A stretch of 64,000 nucleotides of DNA from Epinephelus fuscoguttatus (Eukaryota; Chordata; Actinopteri; Perciformes; Serranidae), in contig NC_064760.1 of assembly GCF_011397635.1 (NCBI RefSeq), positions 33,189,856 to 33,253,855 on the forward strand. The letters are read 5' to 3'. The notes under the pieces were generated by a model. The model was not told the origin of the DNA and did not search any database. It saw nothing but the letters and a program-made list of their open reading frames with translations. Every line of letters begins with the position of its first letter. Positions within the stretch are counted from its first letter, which is position 1. Shown one piece after another: positions 1-15,131 of this stretch. A program made the translations under genes and the position numbers.

Positions 1-178
1 TAGTGGCGGAACCCTTTTAGTTTAAACAGACTGAGGCGCCCTTCCGCCACAGGAGGGGCTGTTGATGACGCCGCACGTGCGACTCACTGGCGGTGGATAA
101 AGAGGAAACAGCTGATAGCAGGAATTAGCGAGCAGCTAGTAGTAAGAGGGAAACGCAAACCTGACAGACACTGTAAAG

Positions 179-427
179 ATGAGCAACTGGGAATACAAGG
201 AATTGCGCGCCCTCCTTGTCCTCGCAAATGAAGAGGCTGTTAACCGTCAGATGACGGGGACGCTGAAGAACGGGTCGACTTACGAGAGAATCGCAGAAGG
301 ACTGACTAGCCGCGGCTTCCCTCCCACGTCACTGGTTACGTCACACGCTGAGCTACACGTGTTGTTACTTGCTCACGCCCCCCATTGCCCCGAAAAAGGC
401 ACATTCTGTATAAACAAAAGTAGGTAG
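179..427 (+). CDS. Myb/SANT-like (trihelix) domain ORF, partial or decayed
   Basis: An 82-codon ORF whose first ~50 residues look like the start of a Myb/SANT-like (MADF/trihelix) DNA-binding domain. It has an early Trp (MSNWEYKELRALL), then EEAVNRQ, a G-x-x-x-N turn (GTLKNGSTYE) and IAEGLTSRGF, the usual helix-1/helix-2 pattern of this family. Similarity stops around residue 50, where the family normally continues with a QCRxKxKxLK helix, so the reading frame probably leaves a true exon there or the copy is broken. The sequence from about 1 to 430 is richer in CG than its surroundings and could be a small promoter/first-exon region. No continuing exon was seen before 1773. Known: such domains occur in host regulators and in Harbinger-associated proteins. 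Inference: first exon of a small gene, or a domesticated or dead transposon-derived copy. Confidence 0.35.
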   Translation: MSNWEYKELRALLVLANEEAVNRQMTGTLKNGSTYERIAEGLTSRGFPPTSLVTSHAELHVLLLAHAPHCPEKGTFCINKSR

Positions 428-1772
428 GCAGCATTTTGCTGCACTCCCCGATTTTGTTTTTATACTGCCAATGCTGAAAAAGGACTGATTGGGCTTTCCT
501 GCAAATTTGCACAACTCCTGTTTAAAAAGGGTTAATGAGTCAATGAGATTTTTGATACATTATCATCAGTAATGTGGATATAATGACTAAGTGGGTAAAG
601 GCAAATAATAGAACAGCTAGAACAGTCTGATTAGTTCAGAAAATGGCATCACTTAACTAATGAAGCCTTTAAAAACAGGAAAATACGACACTTACCATGT
701 TAACGTCAATTGTCCAGCTCCAGCTCTGGTGTTTCTCATATGTGACTGATGATCTCTACCAGACCTGTAGTTCAAAGTCTTCTCCGAGGTAATAATTATG
801 TTGCATATTTTGAATTGAGCCTGTTTGTTTGCTGGGTATCATATGGTAAGAAACACATCTTCAAATGAACTGGATTTATTATGCATCGCTTGGTGTGTGT
901 CAAATTTAGCATGACTTTAAAGCAATTTCCCTGCTCTGCACTTTCCCAGTTACCGGTGAGCCATTTGCAACACATTGTTTGGCACATCATGAGTGTAGCT
1001 GAGGTTTATTTACTTCTATATTGTTGTGGTTTCTCCCTACATTTAGTGTTTTGTGTGGTTTTGTTTATTTCCCTTGTTCAGTATAGAATCCACTGAGAAT
1101 ACAAGGGACCATTCAAACTGAAGAAAAAAGACTCAATAAAAGCAGATGCGAGCCAGCAGTTGGGGATAACTTGAAGAAAAACTTGGTCTTTGTTTTTCTC
1201 ACTTGCCTGGTGTGTGTGACGCTAAAACATCCGCTGAGCTTGGGTGCAAAAGCTGTCCCCGCCAAAATGTTCAGCCCACACTGTAACCACACCTGTTTGC
1301 CAGTGAGAAGTTACAAAAACAAAGCAGAAAACAACATGTGAAACTGGTTTTATTTCCCAAATCTGATAAGATTTAGTTTAAGTGAATGAAGCTGGAGTGT
1401 TGCGCTGCACTTTATCCAGGCAAATATGACTAATAGTATGGTAGGCATTTCAGGTATTTGTGACACAGCATAGAGATGATGGCTGTAGATTTCTTTAAGC
1501 TAAAAAGTGCAAAGCAGCCCATAATGATAAAATATGTAGCTTGATTTGCTGTTAAAGACGCTGTCCTGATGCTGAACTGATTTTAAAACCCCTGGAAGAA
1601 GGACTAGCAGTGTGGAGGAATTGTTGACTTTGACTATAGTAATAACAGAAGACATGAGGACCCCTACATGAACCTCAACCTGTCTGTTTGTGTTCACAGG
1701 GGACACTTCTTAAATTTCTCTCAGTACAAACGTCTTTCTTCTGTCTGCCTCCCCCATTGTTTTTCTCCGCAG
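428..1772. other. Noncoding stretch, presumed ednrb2 intron 1
   Basis: No gene, RNA or clear repeat was recognised. The first coding exon of the endothelin receptor (N-terminus through TM2) was looked for here and not found, so it should lie upstream of position 1. Confidence 0.4.
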
Positions 1773-6398
<4,626 letters not shown>

Positions 6399-8490
6399 AC
6401 ACACATCACACGCCTTTTCTTTGCCAAACCCATGTTCCCATCAGCTCCCAACATGGAGAAACAGCGCTGTCACTGCCAACAAACCGCCAATCAGAGCACA
6501 GTGAGGACGGAGAAATGGAGCATGGTAGAAGTCACTTCTACCAGACTTGTAGCAGACTGAAAGACGGACGGACCCAAAGTGCTGAATGAAATAACAAGGC
6601 TGTACTTGTTCAGGCTGTAATACCAAGTGCGAAAACTTATGAAGGCAACATGTAACAGTTCATAATCCGACACTGAGGCTTGTGTAAAGGACTGAAAGTC
6701 TCTCAGTGGACCAACATGGTGAATACATTTATAAAGAATGTTTATTAAAGCTGCATGTAGATTTATGTACAGGATTATTTACATGCAGATTGCAGACCTA
6801 TGATTATATCTAGCATTAGTGCCTCACGTATGACTAGCAGCTCTGATAAGTGCTACCTGTTGAAGCTGTGATACCTCACAGGGAGAGATAGAGGGAAACT
6901 GTGACCCTGAGTTATTTTTTAAAAATGCACGAGTGTGCCGCTGCATGTAGACACGACCAAAAGCTGATGATTACCAAGCAATCAGCTGCATGCTGTCGCT
7001 GAGCTCCTTGACACCCACATGCCCCGGTGACGTCATACCAGAGCAAAATGGGCCGCACTGTCATGCAGAGAGCCGCTCAGCGCAAATCTTTTATCGGGAA
7101 ATCATCTCTGCTTTAAGTCATGTGGAGGCCAGCTGTTGTCCGAGAACACTGACAAACACCAGATGATTTCTGTCATGCTACACAGAGAAGGTCATTTATT
7201 AGAACTTCTTCTTTTTTTTTTTTTTGTTCAGTATCAATGCTGATGTGTTTCCATTTTGTATCAAGTCTTAACCTGTCTCTTACAATGTAGCCTCTATTTT
7301 TCTACGAAAATATCACAAAGCATGTGAAGCTTGTATAACCTTCAAACATGAGGTGTCCATTTATCATTTCCTAGTATTTAACCTTCATCAGTGAGTGGTC
7401 ATGTTACAAAGATGTTGCTGCGGATGGAAACTAGTCTGATAATTATTTCTAAGAGCTGCCCAAGGAAAACATTCCCAAAATTAACCCGTTAGAAAAGCTT
7501 TAGGAAGAAAAAATAAATCCTGTACAGCTGGATGTTTTTCAGAACTGAATGTTTTTAGTAGAGATTACATTTCATTAACTGTGTAGTGGTTGTAGAAATT
7601 ATTCAGAGACACTGTTTCCATTAACTATAATTCAGGTAAAATTCAGGACCTCTAATGTGTTTAACCAACATAATTTGTGAAGAAGAGAGCTAAAGAAGAA
7701 TCTCATAATAAGACATGAGAGGAGAAATGTGTTCCTAATACTCGTTGATAAACTCAGAGTCAGGACGTCTGTAGCCAGAGGTAGCTGCAAGCGCTCCGTA
7801 GTCACGTACTCGTGACAGATCTTGTGATGGCAACACATCGTAAAAAAAAAAAAATGAATAAAAATGACACTATATCTGGCTCTTTGAAAAGTCAAACATG
7901 AGGGGAAAGAACTCAGTGACAGACAATACATGGATTGTGCATTCTTAGTAATGTAATTTGGGGAAAACAGTCACGTTGCAGTCCTCTGAATTGTAAAATG
8001 AGTAAGAGTTTTTAACACTGGCAGTACTGATGATACAAGCACAAGATGAATCCTTTTTTTATGCTTTCTTGACCACGACATAGTGTTGGAACTTCACATA
8101 TTCTGAGTTTTCTATATCAATGTGCTGACGAAACAGACATGGTGTTTTCTCACACTGAAGCTAAAGAGATTTATGTATTATACAAATCTTTTGGACAAAA
8201 TATTTTCCTTTGTCGCTGTATTAAGACTGCTCAAATAAGCTGATCATGCAGTATGTCACTTAATAACTCCTCATGTATATTTATGCCATCATCATACTGC
8301 TTTTAGCTACATGTAAAGGGGACTGTGTACTGGAAGGTCTGAGCAGCTTTGTGACTCTCTTTATGGACATGTAGAAGTCATTTGAGAATGAAGATAAAAT
8401 GTAATGTGAATATTGGCCCTGTTGATTTGAATTACATTTATACTGTACTTAAATGTTGAGAGTATGCTGTAATAAATATTATTTTATAGC
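6399..8490 (+). other. Presumed 3' UTR of the endothelin receptor gene
   Basis: No ORF or repeat was recognised after the stop codon. AATAAA at 8471-8476 is a good polyadenylation signal and would give a 3' UTR of about 2.1 kb; another AATAAA lies near 8604. The extent is inferred. Confidence 0.4.
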
Positions 8491-9593
8491 ATATGTGTTT
8501 GAGTTATTTACCAAAATACAGTGCATGTATTTCAGGTAATTTCTGGTCAACAGTGACGCAGTCTCATGGCTGCTGAGACAATATTTACACGTATACAAAT
8601 ACAATAAAGGTTCCCTGTGGAGTTTATGACCTCGTGTAGCAATATAAAGTTGTTTTTCTATGAGTGGGTTGGCGATTTGTTTTTCTTGGTTGCACACTAT
8701 TCAACTAATTGACAAGCACCAAGATATGCTGCCGATGGATTTAAACATTGCTGGACTTGAAACAGTTAAGCTTGGCTAAAGGAAATGTTTTATGAGGACA
8801 GAAATGCATTTAATATGCTTGTTGGAGCTTAAGGATACATGTTTTGGCAAGTAACACTAAATGTAAACATAACTTATGTTTACATGAAAACCCTGCAGGG
8901 CACCTTTAAAGAGGACCTGTTATGCTTTTCCTTATTTTCTATTACAATGTTTAATGTCCATTTGACATGTGGCCAGATTTTCAAATAATGAGATAAATGA
9001 ATGTAAAAGTAATCCCTGCTAGCAATACCCCTCAGGCTTCAGACTGTTCTGTTTCCAATTTTTTTTGACAAGCAGATGTCAGCTCGTGACTGATTTCTTT
9101 ATATGGTCATCTGCTCCAAGCAGACTACTGCAAGTGTTTCAAATGAGCCCTTTCCCTGCTAACACCCACGAACATCTGGCTTTTTAATGTAATAGACAAG
9201 GTTGCAATTGGCATTAACACCCAAGTCAACTGACTCTGCAGTAGTCAAGGGTATTTATCAGCTCTGGCTCTGATCTGTATTGATGGAAACACAACACCCA
9301 GGTGAACATGCTAATTTTAGCTCCATTACAAGATGTAATGACGCACCACTACAAAATACCGGCCATCTCTGCCTAAGCAGCGCTCAAACATCAATCCAAA
9401 TTAGTGTGTTTGAAAGAGACTGAATAAGTATATAGAGAGAAGTAACCACCAAAAGTAGAGAAAAGTAAAGAAAGGTTTTGTTTCCACTGAGGGAAATGGT
9501 TTCAGCTTACAAAAATAGACAGGAGGTCTGTGTCGCCGTGACAGTTACATTTCTGGGGAGGTGCATGTCAGGTTATGGACTACGGCATAGGCT

Positions 9594-9631
9594 ACGGCGT
9601 AGGCTCTACATCGACGCAGAGCCTACGCCGT
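9594..9631. repeat. Perfect 14-bp GC-rich hairpin
   Basis: ACGGCGTAGGCTCT (9594-9607) and its exact reverse complement (9618-9631) are separated by 10 bases. A related half-copy (TACGGCATAGGC) precedes it at 9581-9592. The GC content stands out against the AT-rich surroundings. It may be the palindromic core of a small MITE; no function can be assigned. Confidence 0.8.
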
Positions 9632-9756
9632 GGGTACTGCGTCAATTTGATGCAGAAATATAAATTACAGCTAATCTTGGTGCAAAGGGGTATTACAAGC
9701 ACTGCTACATACAGCTTCATGCTAACATCAGGGATCACATTCCTGCTGGAACATGT

Positions 9757-10596
9757 GTGAAGATTTTGAAGCTTTTATTGGTGAATATTCACAGTAGAAA
9801 GCGCCTTCATACTCCATTAGAGTCATTTCCTAGCTGTAATGACGGTGCAGAGACGCTGAGATTCGGAAGACCAATGGACTCACACTTCTTAACATATGCT
9901 CAATTATCTTCTATTTTAAATGAGAAATGTGAGGAGGGAGCGGTTCCTGCCTCATGTCCGGAGTGGGATCAGCTTCTAAAGAAGGCCACTGTGGTGAGAG
10001 GTGTGGTCTCAGACATCTATAACAAAATGTCCATAGCTGCCCCTAATACATATTTTTCTGTCCAGCTGGCTTGGGAGCATGATCTTAAAACATCTTTCAC
10101 TGCCTCTCAGTGGAACATATTTTGGAGGTCGGCTCCAAAATACGTCATATGTGTGAGATTTAGGATCATTCTTGTAAGATCATCCAAGATGGATGACGGA
10201 CATCAAGATTTATGCTGGCATGATTGTGGCAACAGAGGTTCTCTATTTCACTTACTCTGGGACTGTCCATCTGTTAAAACACTATGGTCAGAAGTGATAT
10301 CTCTTGTGTCAGAGTTTTTTAATGTCAATTTCCCTAAAGTATGCCTGCTGGGCCTGAAGTTTGACAATAATGTTGGAGTAAATGTTGAGCACCTATGGAC
10401 ACTGGCTTGCCTATCCACCAAGAGAATAATACTCGTAAACTGGAAGGAGTGTAAAGCAGCCTGCTTCTCAAGGGACTCTTGGCTGAAGGAATACTTGGAT
10501 GTATTAAACATGCAACGGGCAACCTGCCTGTTAAAAGACTTTGATAAAGGGCTGGAAGGCCACTGGGACACTGTCATTATACTTTTAAAACGGTAG
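9757..10596 (+). pseudogene. L1-like LINE ORF2 C-terminal fragment
   Basis: A 279-codon open frame resembling the region after the reverse transcriptase in L1/Tx1-type ORF2 proteins. The clearest block is the cysteine-histidine motif with CWHDC, then FHLLWDC and W about five residues on (SVKTLWSEVI), as in the CxxC...HxxxC zinc knuckle of L1 ORF2; the first Cys pair is spaced CxxxC instead of CxxC. Upstream WNIFWRSAPKY also fits the family. No RT or endonuclease domain is present, so this is a 5'-truncated copy. The ATG at 9757 is simply the first in frame and is probably not biological. It lies inside the TTAA-flanked element at 8906-10765. Confidence 0.65.
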
Positions 10597-10765
10597 CCCC
10601 CAGTTTATATGCATAATGTACAAGATCTATTGTATGTTACATTTGTTATGTGAATGTCGCCCTTGCACACAGTGTTTTTTGAACATTAAAGCATTTGAAC
10701 ATATTCAAGTAGAAACCGAAAATACAAGTATGAACCTGAAAAAGAGCACAATAGGTCCCCTTTAA

Positions 10766-11380
10766 GTAGGTTGTTTGGAAAGGATGAGCTGTTATAACAG
10801 GTGTCAGGGCATGCTGTCCTTTCCTGTAAATGTGTCATGTAATGTGCTTTACATTTCTTGTTACGTCAGCTACTTGAGTGTAACATTGCTTTTACAGATG
10901 CTCAAAAATTCCATCCTCTTTAGAGTACAGCTGTGGTATGAGAGCATTGCACTCTTGACAGGAGTCAACATAAGCAATCGTCTGTTAGCAACAGTCTTTA
11001 AAAAGTGAAATGTTATGTTACAGGTTCTGTGTCTTTTGTTTTTCTTCAGCATCAAAAGAAAACCAAGTCAAATATGTTATCAATGACCTCTTACAAGACT
11101 TTTCCTGTTTTGAAATAATTGCTTTAGACTAGTAGACATTAGGCGCCAAGGGCCAGTTCCAAGAAGCAGGTTTACGGAGATAACTGCTGTATCTCAGAAG
11201 AGATCTTCCACATCAGTTCCTCTTACAAATTGGAAGAAGCTCTGTTTCTCATTCAGTAAAGCTGTGTCTTGAAAACAGTCACAAGTTCCGCAAGGCAGGA
11301 AATTAGAGACATTAAATCAGTGCTTGGCAGTAGGCTTGATTCTCACAAAACTGAGAAACATCTTGAGGCAATAGGCTACT
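10766..11380. other. Intergenic, nothing recognised
   Basis: No ORF, repeat or promoter signature could be supported between the TTAA element and the Tc1-like element. Confidence 0.4.
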
Positions 11381-12981
11381 TACAGTGGTGGAAAAAAGTT
11401 TTCGGACACCCTTAAATTTTACACAATCTCAAATATTATCATGAAATATTTGTGGAAAAATCTTTTTTGTGTTTCAAAAGGTGTGGCTGCATTAGACAGA
11501 TACAAACAAATACAAATTATATTTTTTTGTTTATTGTTTACAAGAAAAACTAACAAAACTAAATTCTTGACAGTTTCAATATGTCAGTTCTCAACATTGT
11601 CGGTATCAAAGTCAACAAATAACAGAGAATGTGTTCAAAACTGAACAAAAAATAAATAAACCATCACATCATCAAATTAATATTTAGTAGTCCTGCCATT
11701 GGCACGTAGTAGAGCTCTAATCCTGGCTGGCATGTTCCCCACGAGCCTTTCACACTGTTGAGGGGTAATCTTGTCCCATTCTTCTTGAATTACTGCTTTT
11801 CATTCTTCTAAATTCTTTGGTTTATGCTCTGAAACAGACCTTTTGATAATCCACCACAGATTTTCAATGGGGCTCATGTCCGGGGATTGAGCTGGCCACT
11901 CTAAGACCTGGATACTGTGCTCCTGCAGCCAAGTTCTACTGGCCTTGGATGTGTGGCAAGGGGCATTATCTTGTTGAAACATCCAGTTTTTACCTCAACG
12001 GAACAGTGCACGTGCAGAAGGGAGCATGTGGGTTTCGAGAATGGTACAATACTTGGTAGAGTTCAATGTGCCATCACAGACAGTGAGATGACCAACACCA
12101 GCAGCACTCATGCATCCCCAAACCATGATACTGCCTCCACCATGCTTGACAGTAGGTACTGTACATGCTGGAGATAATGCTCGCCTGGCCTTCTGCATAC
12201 CATCACATTAGTAGGAGGAAGATAAAGCTGGAAACTGGACTCATCTGACCACAAAATCTTCTTCCAGTTCCTGGCTGTCCAGTTCTTGTGTGCCTGGGCC
12301 CAACGACGCCGAGCTAACCTCTGTCTCTCATTGATCAGGGGCTTCTTGATAGCCTTGTAGGACCTTAAGCCGTGATCTAAAAGTCGGCCACGTACAGTGC
12401 GGGTGGAACACTGGACACCAGTTTGGTTTGACCACTGCTGCTGAAGCTCCTGTGATGTCATTTGGCGGTTTTGCCTGCACATGCGGATCAGGCGCCCAGA
12501 TCTTGGTTTGTCTTCCAAGCTGTTGGTTCGTCTGTATTTCTGCAGAGTGTATCCAACTGCTGAAGGACTGCATCTGCACTTCCTGGCTATCTGGCGGCAG
12601 CTGTACCCTTCCTGGCTGAGAATCTTTATCTTCAGGCGTGTTTCCTGCGTTAGGTTCCTTGTTTTAGCCATTTTTGTGTCTGAAGAACTTTCAAATGTGC
12701 TGGCTTTATGCAGACACGAAGCTTGGCAACAAAAATTGTGTCTTTTAATAAAAAGAACGACCTTCATCACTGGTACCAAAATGAACCAATACTCAAAATT
12801 TCTTATGTATTTTTATGGATTTATGGATCAATTTTAAGTTTTTAATGGCTTTTTTAGGATTTATTTAGTATTTTGGCTGTGACTGTACTAAAAGAAATTG
12901 CACTTGAAGACCTAAGAGTAATTCTTAATGCAATATTTCACAAATGCATGGGGTGTTCGAAAACTTTTTTCCACCACTGTA
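11381..12981 (-). mobile_element. Tc1-like DNA transposon with 31-bp TIRs
   Basis: The element is bounded by TA dinucleotides (11381-11382 and 12980-12981), the Tc1/mariner target duplication. Its termini are inverted repeats starting CAGTGGTGGAAAAAAG that match over about 30 of 31 positions. About 1.6 kb in all, with one transposase gene on the minus strand. Near-perfect TIRs suggest a relatively young insertion, although the transposase is inactivated. Confidence 0.92.
11677..12671 (-). pseudogene. Tc1-like transposase, inactivated
   Basis: Starts MAKTRNLTQETRLKIK at 12671 and ends RTTKY at 11677. Order: paired-like helix-turn-helix DNA-binding region (SCRQIARKCRCSPSAV), a GRPR-like SGRLIRM stretch, a second DNA-binding half, then the catalytic core. 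The DDE triad is visible as WSDES, FQQDNAPCHTS and SPIENLWW with 34-residue spacing, which is the Tc1 signature. Breaks: a frameshift near 12.16 kb between GEHYLQHV and VPTVKHGG, a TGA before GKNWMFQQD (near 11.99 kb), and a TGA after NLEE (near 11.80 kb). It cannot make active enzyme. The TGA at 11.99 kb may derive from a CGA codon by CpG decay (inference). Confidence 0.9.
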
Positions 12982-14584
12982 TATTAGCGCAAAGGAACAC
13001 TCTTGTTGCAAAGCATACCCTGAAGTGGCGGCGATGAAACCATGCCCACTTCCATATGAAGTCTTGACGGCTGCGTTCCCATGGAAAGGGCACAGATCCC
13101 ATGAAATATGACAGCTACAGTAACTTGGAAAATAGCTGCTGTGTGGCATTGAATTTGCTGAATTAATTGTCCATCAGGCCACAAATGAGAGCTGTTGGGA
13201 GAAGTTTGTCCTCAGGGCTAATGTCTGAAAAGCCTTGCTTGGAGAGGTTGAAGGAAAAGACCGTGATTTGGGTTAAAATGAAAAAAAAAAATCTGCTGGA
13301 AAAGGATTCCTGACAGAAAACCATGTGCCAAATGAGACAGGAATTAGCTAGCTAGCACTGTGGTTCTCAGTCTTTTTTGTGTAAAGAGCCCCTTAATTGA
13401 TACACTTTAGATCACGGACCCCCATTTGCTGAGATTTGGCTTCAGGAACCTCCAACTTAAAAGATATTGGTCGTTGGACATAATTAAAATCAACATTCTA
13501 TAGTTGCCAACTACAGTTGAGGAGAAAACCTTGGAGGAAGCAACACCTGTGATCAAAATAGTCACTTACCTGACTCTTACTCAAGTGGGTTATAGGGGAA
13601 AAAAATGTAGCAATACACTGCATACACGTACACTGCTTCATTAACAAAACTCAGTGTAGGATTAAAAAAAATCTAAAATAATTACACGAAATTAACTCAT
13701 TAAAGCACAAACTTAAGAACTGACAGTTCTGTAAGCAGGGCAATATACGTAGATATATGAAAAATATGAGAGCTTATTGATTGTGAAACAAACAGTGAAC
13801 TGTCATCATAATATGTTTCAAATAAAACTTGATATGAGTGAGGACTGAATTCTGAACCTCATGACAGTGTGACATTTTCAACAAAACCACATTAAAGATG
13901 GCACAAGACTCAAAGTTATTGCTTGCCGAAGGAAACATTTCTTCACAGCAGCGCTTTAGGCTTCATGTGTCGCTGTGGATGAATTATTTTCTGCACAAAC
14001 AGTATCAAAAATTTTACGCTTGTTGTGGTTTTGGACATGTGGAATTCCCCCTCCACAGCCAGCTCTTTACATTGTGCTGTGCCATTACAAAAGTTGAACT
14101 AATTTTGAAAAACATTAACAGTGTGAGTCAGGGTGTCATCACTACAGTGTATGACATATTCTTTGTCTTACAGATGAACATTGAATTCATAGTCTTTATT
14201 GTCATTGTGTGTACAACGAAATTACGGTGCCACTCCAGTCAGTGCAACAAGAAACAACAATAGCAATAAAAAAATTGCAATAAAATATATATCAATACAA
14301 ATATAATAGAAAAAAAAATGAAAAATATGAACAAATATATACAGTGTGTGCCATAAATATTTCTGTACAGTATAGTGCAAATGGTTTGCTTGTAGATATT
14401 CCAGGATTTCCAAAAGTCAAAGTACTTATAAGGCAGAATGGCCAATTTCAGAATAATCTCTATAATTTCATCATAATAACTGATGTATAAATGTGTTCAT
14501 CACATTAATATTGAAGCTTGTAAAGTGGGGCTAACTTATTACTTTATATACTGCTGAGTGGTTTAATCTGTCAAATAAATGTTG
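12982..14584. other. Intergenic with small repeat fragments
   Basis: A short fragment resembling hAT-type terminal sequence (GTGGTTCTCAGTCTTTTTT) begins near 13361. A stretch near 14196-14235 (TTATTGTCATTGTGTGTACA and onward) resembles a retroposon piece common in fish. No gene was recognised; the ORF at 13898-14263 has no recognisable family. Confidence 0.4.
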
Positions 14585-14597
14585 TGAATTAGATAAT
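14585..14597. repeat. Target-site duplication, left copy
   Basis: TGAATTAGATAAT, identical to 18073-18085 on the other side of the Penelope-like element. Confidence 0.85.
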
Positions 14598-14775
14598 GTA
14601 GTAATAAGCAAAAAGAGCTGCGCACTTAACATCAGTCCAAAAACTTCTTAATTCTGGTGCGGTAGTCAGAGATGAAAGTCAAAAAATGGAAAAGGACTCG
14701 CACACAGAAAACAAATGTAGACTGAGAGTCTTAATGAAAGATCATTTTACTGGGGATCTTCACAGACAAACAAGC

Positions 14776-14820
14776 AGCAAACGTTTCAGTCCTCAAGGGA
14801 CTATCGTCAGTGCATATAAT
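14776..14820 (-). ncRNA. Hammerhead ribozyme-like motif (type I) in the Penelope-like element
   Basis: On the minus strand, CTGACGA (14804-14810) fits the CUGANGA box. One unpaired T follows, then a 5-bp stem II AGTCC/GGACT with loop CTTGA, then GAAAC (14783-14787) and GTT. The bases after GTT (TGC) can pair with GCA just before CTGACGA, giving a short stem I. Stem III would be only the self-complementary ACGT with no loop, as in hammerheads that act as dimers. Known: Penelope-like elements carry such hammerheads in their terminal repeats. Inference: a real or recently active ribozyme. The extra base at stem II is a departure from the minimal consensus. Confidence 0.7.
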
Positions 14821-15131
14821 GAGAGGTCCTAGTGGCATGGTTCTTATAGTGTAGTCTTCTCAATCAAACTTGATTGGGCACACCTGGAGCCTTTCACAGA
14901 GGGCAGGTAATCAATTAGAGGTACCAGCCCTGTGTCACACATCACACCATTACAATATACATATATACAAACAGCCTTGGACAAGGAGCTCAAAAGTGAA
15001 TGAGTACATCAACAGATATACATCTGTACTCTAGCTTGGGGACTATTAGGGTCAGACTGGTGCACACAGACAGACCTACAAAAAGCAAGACATTTCTAAT
15101 TCCTCATTTAGCCCACTGGGTTGTAAGGTTT

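Larger units (their letters stand above)
8906..10765. mobile_element. TTAA-flanked element with inverted termini, enclosing an L1 fragment
   Basis: Left boundary TTAA 8906-8909 is followed by AGAGGACCTGTTATGCTTTT. Right boundary TTAA 10762-10765 is preceded by the inverted counterpart, whose complement reads AGGGGACCTATTGTGCTCTT, so ~16 of 20 terminal positions match. This suggests a non-autonomous piggyBac-type element. The interior carries the hairpin at 9594-9631 and the LINE ORF at 9757-10596, apparently nested insertions. Confidence 0.6.

Noticed and set aside
13898-14263. 121-aa plus-strand ORF
   Set aside because: No domain; its 3' part runs into retroposon-like sequence near 14196.
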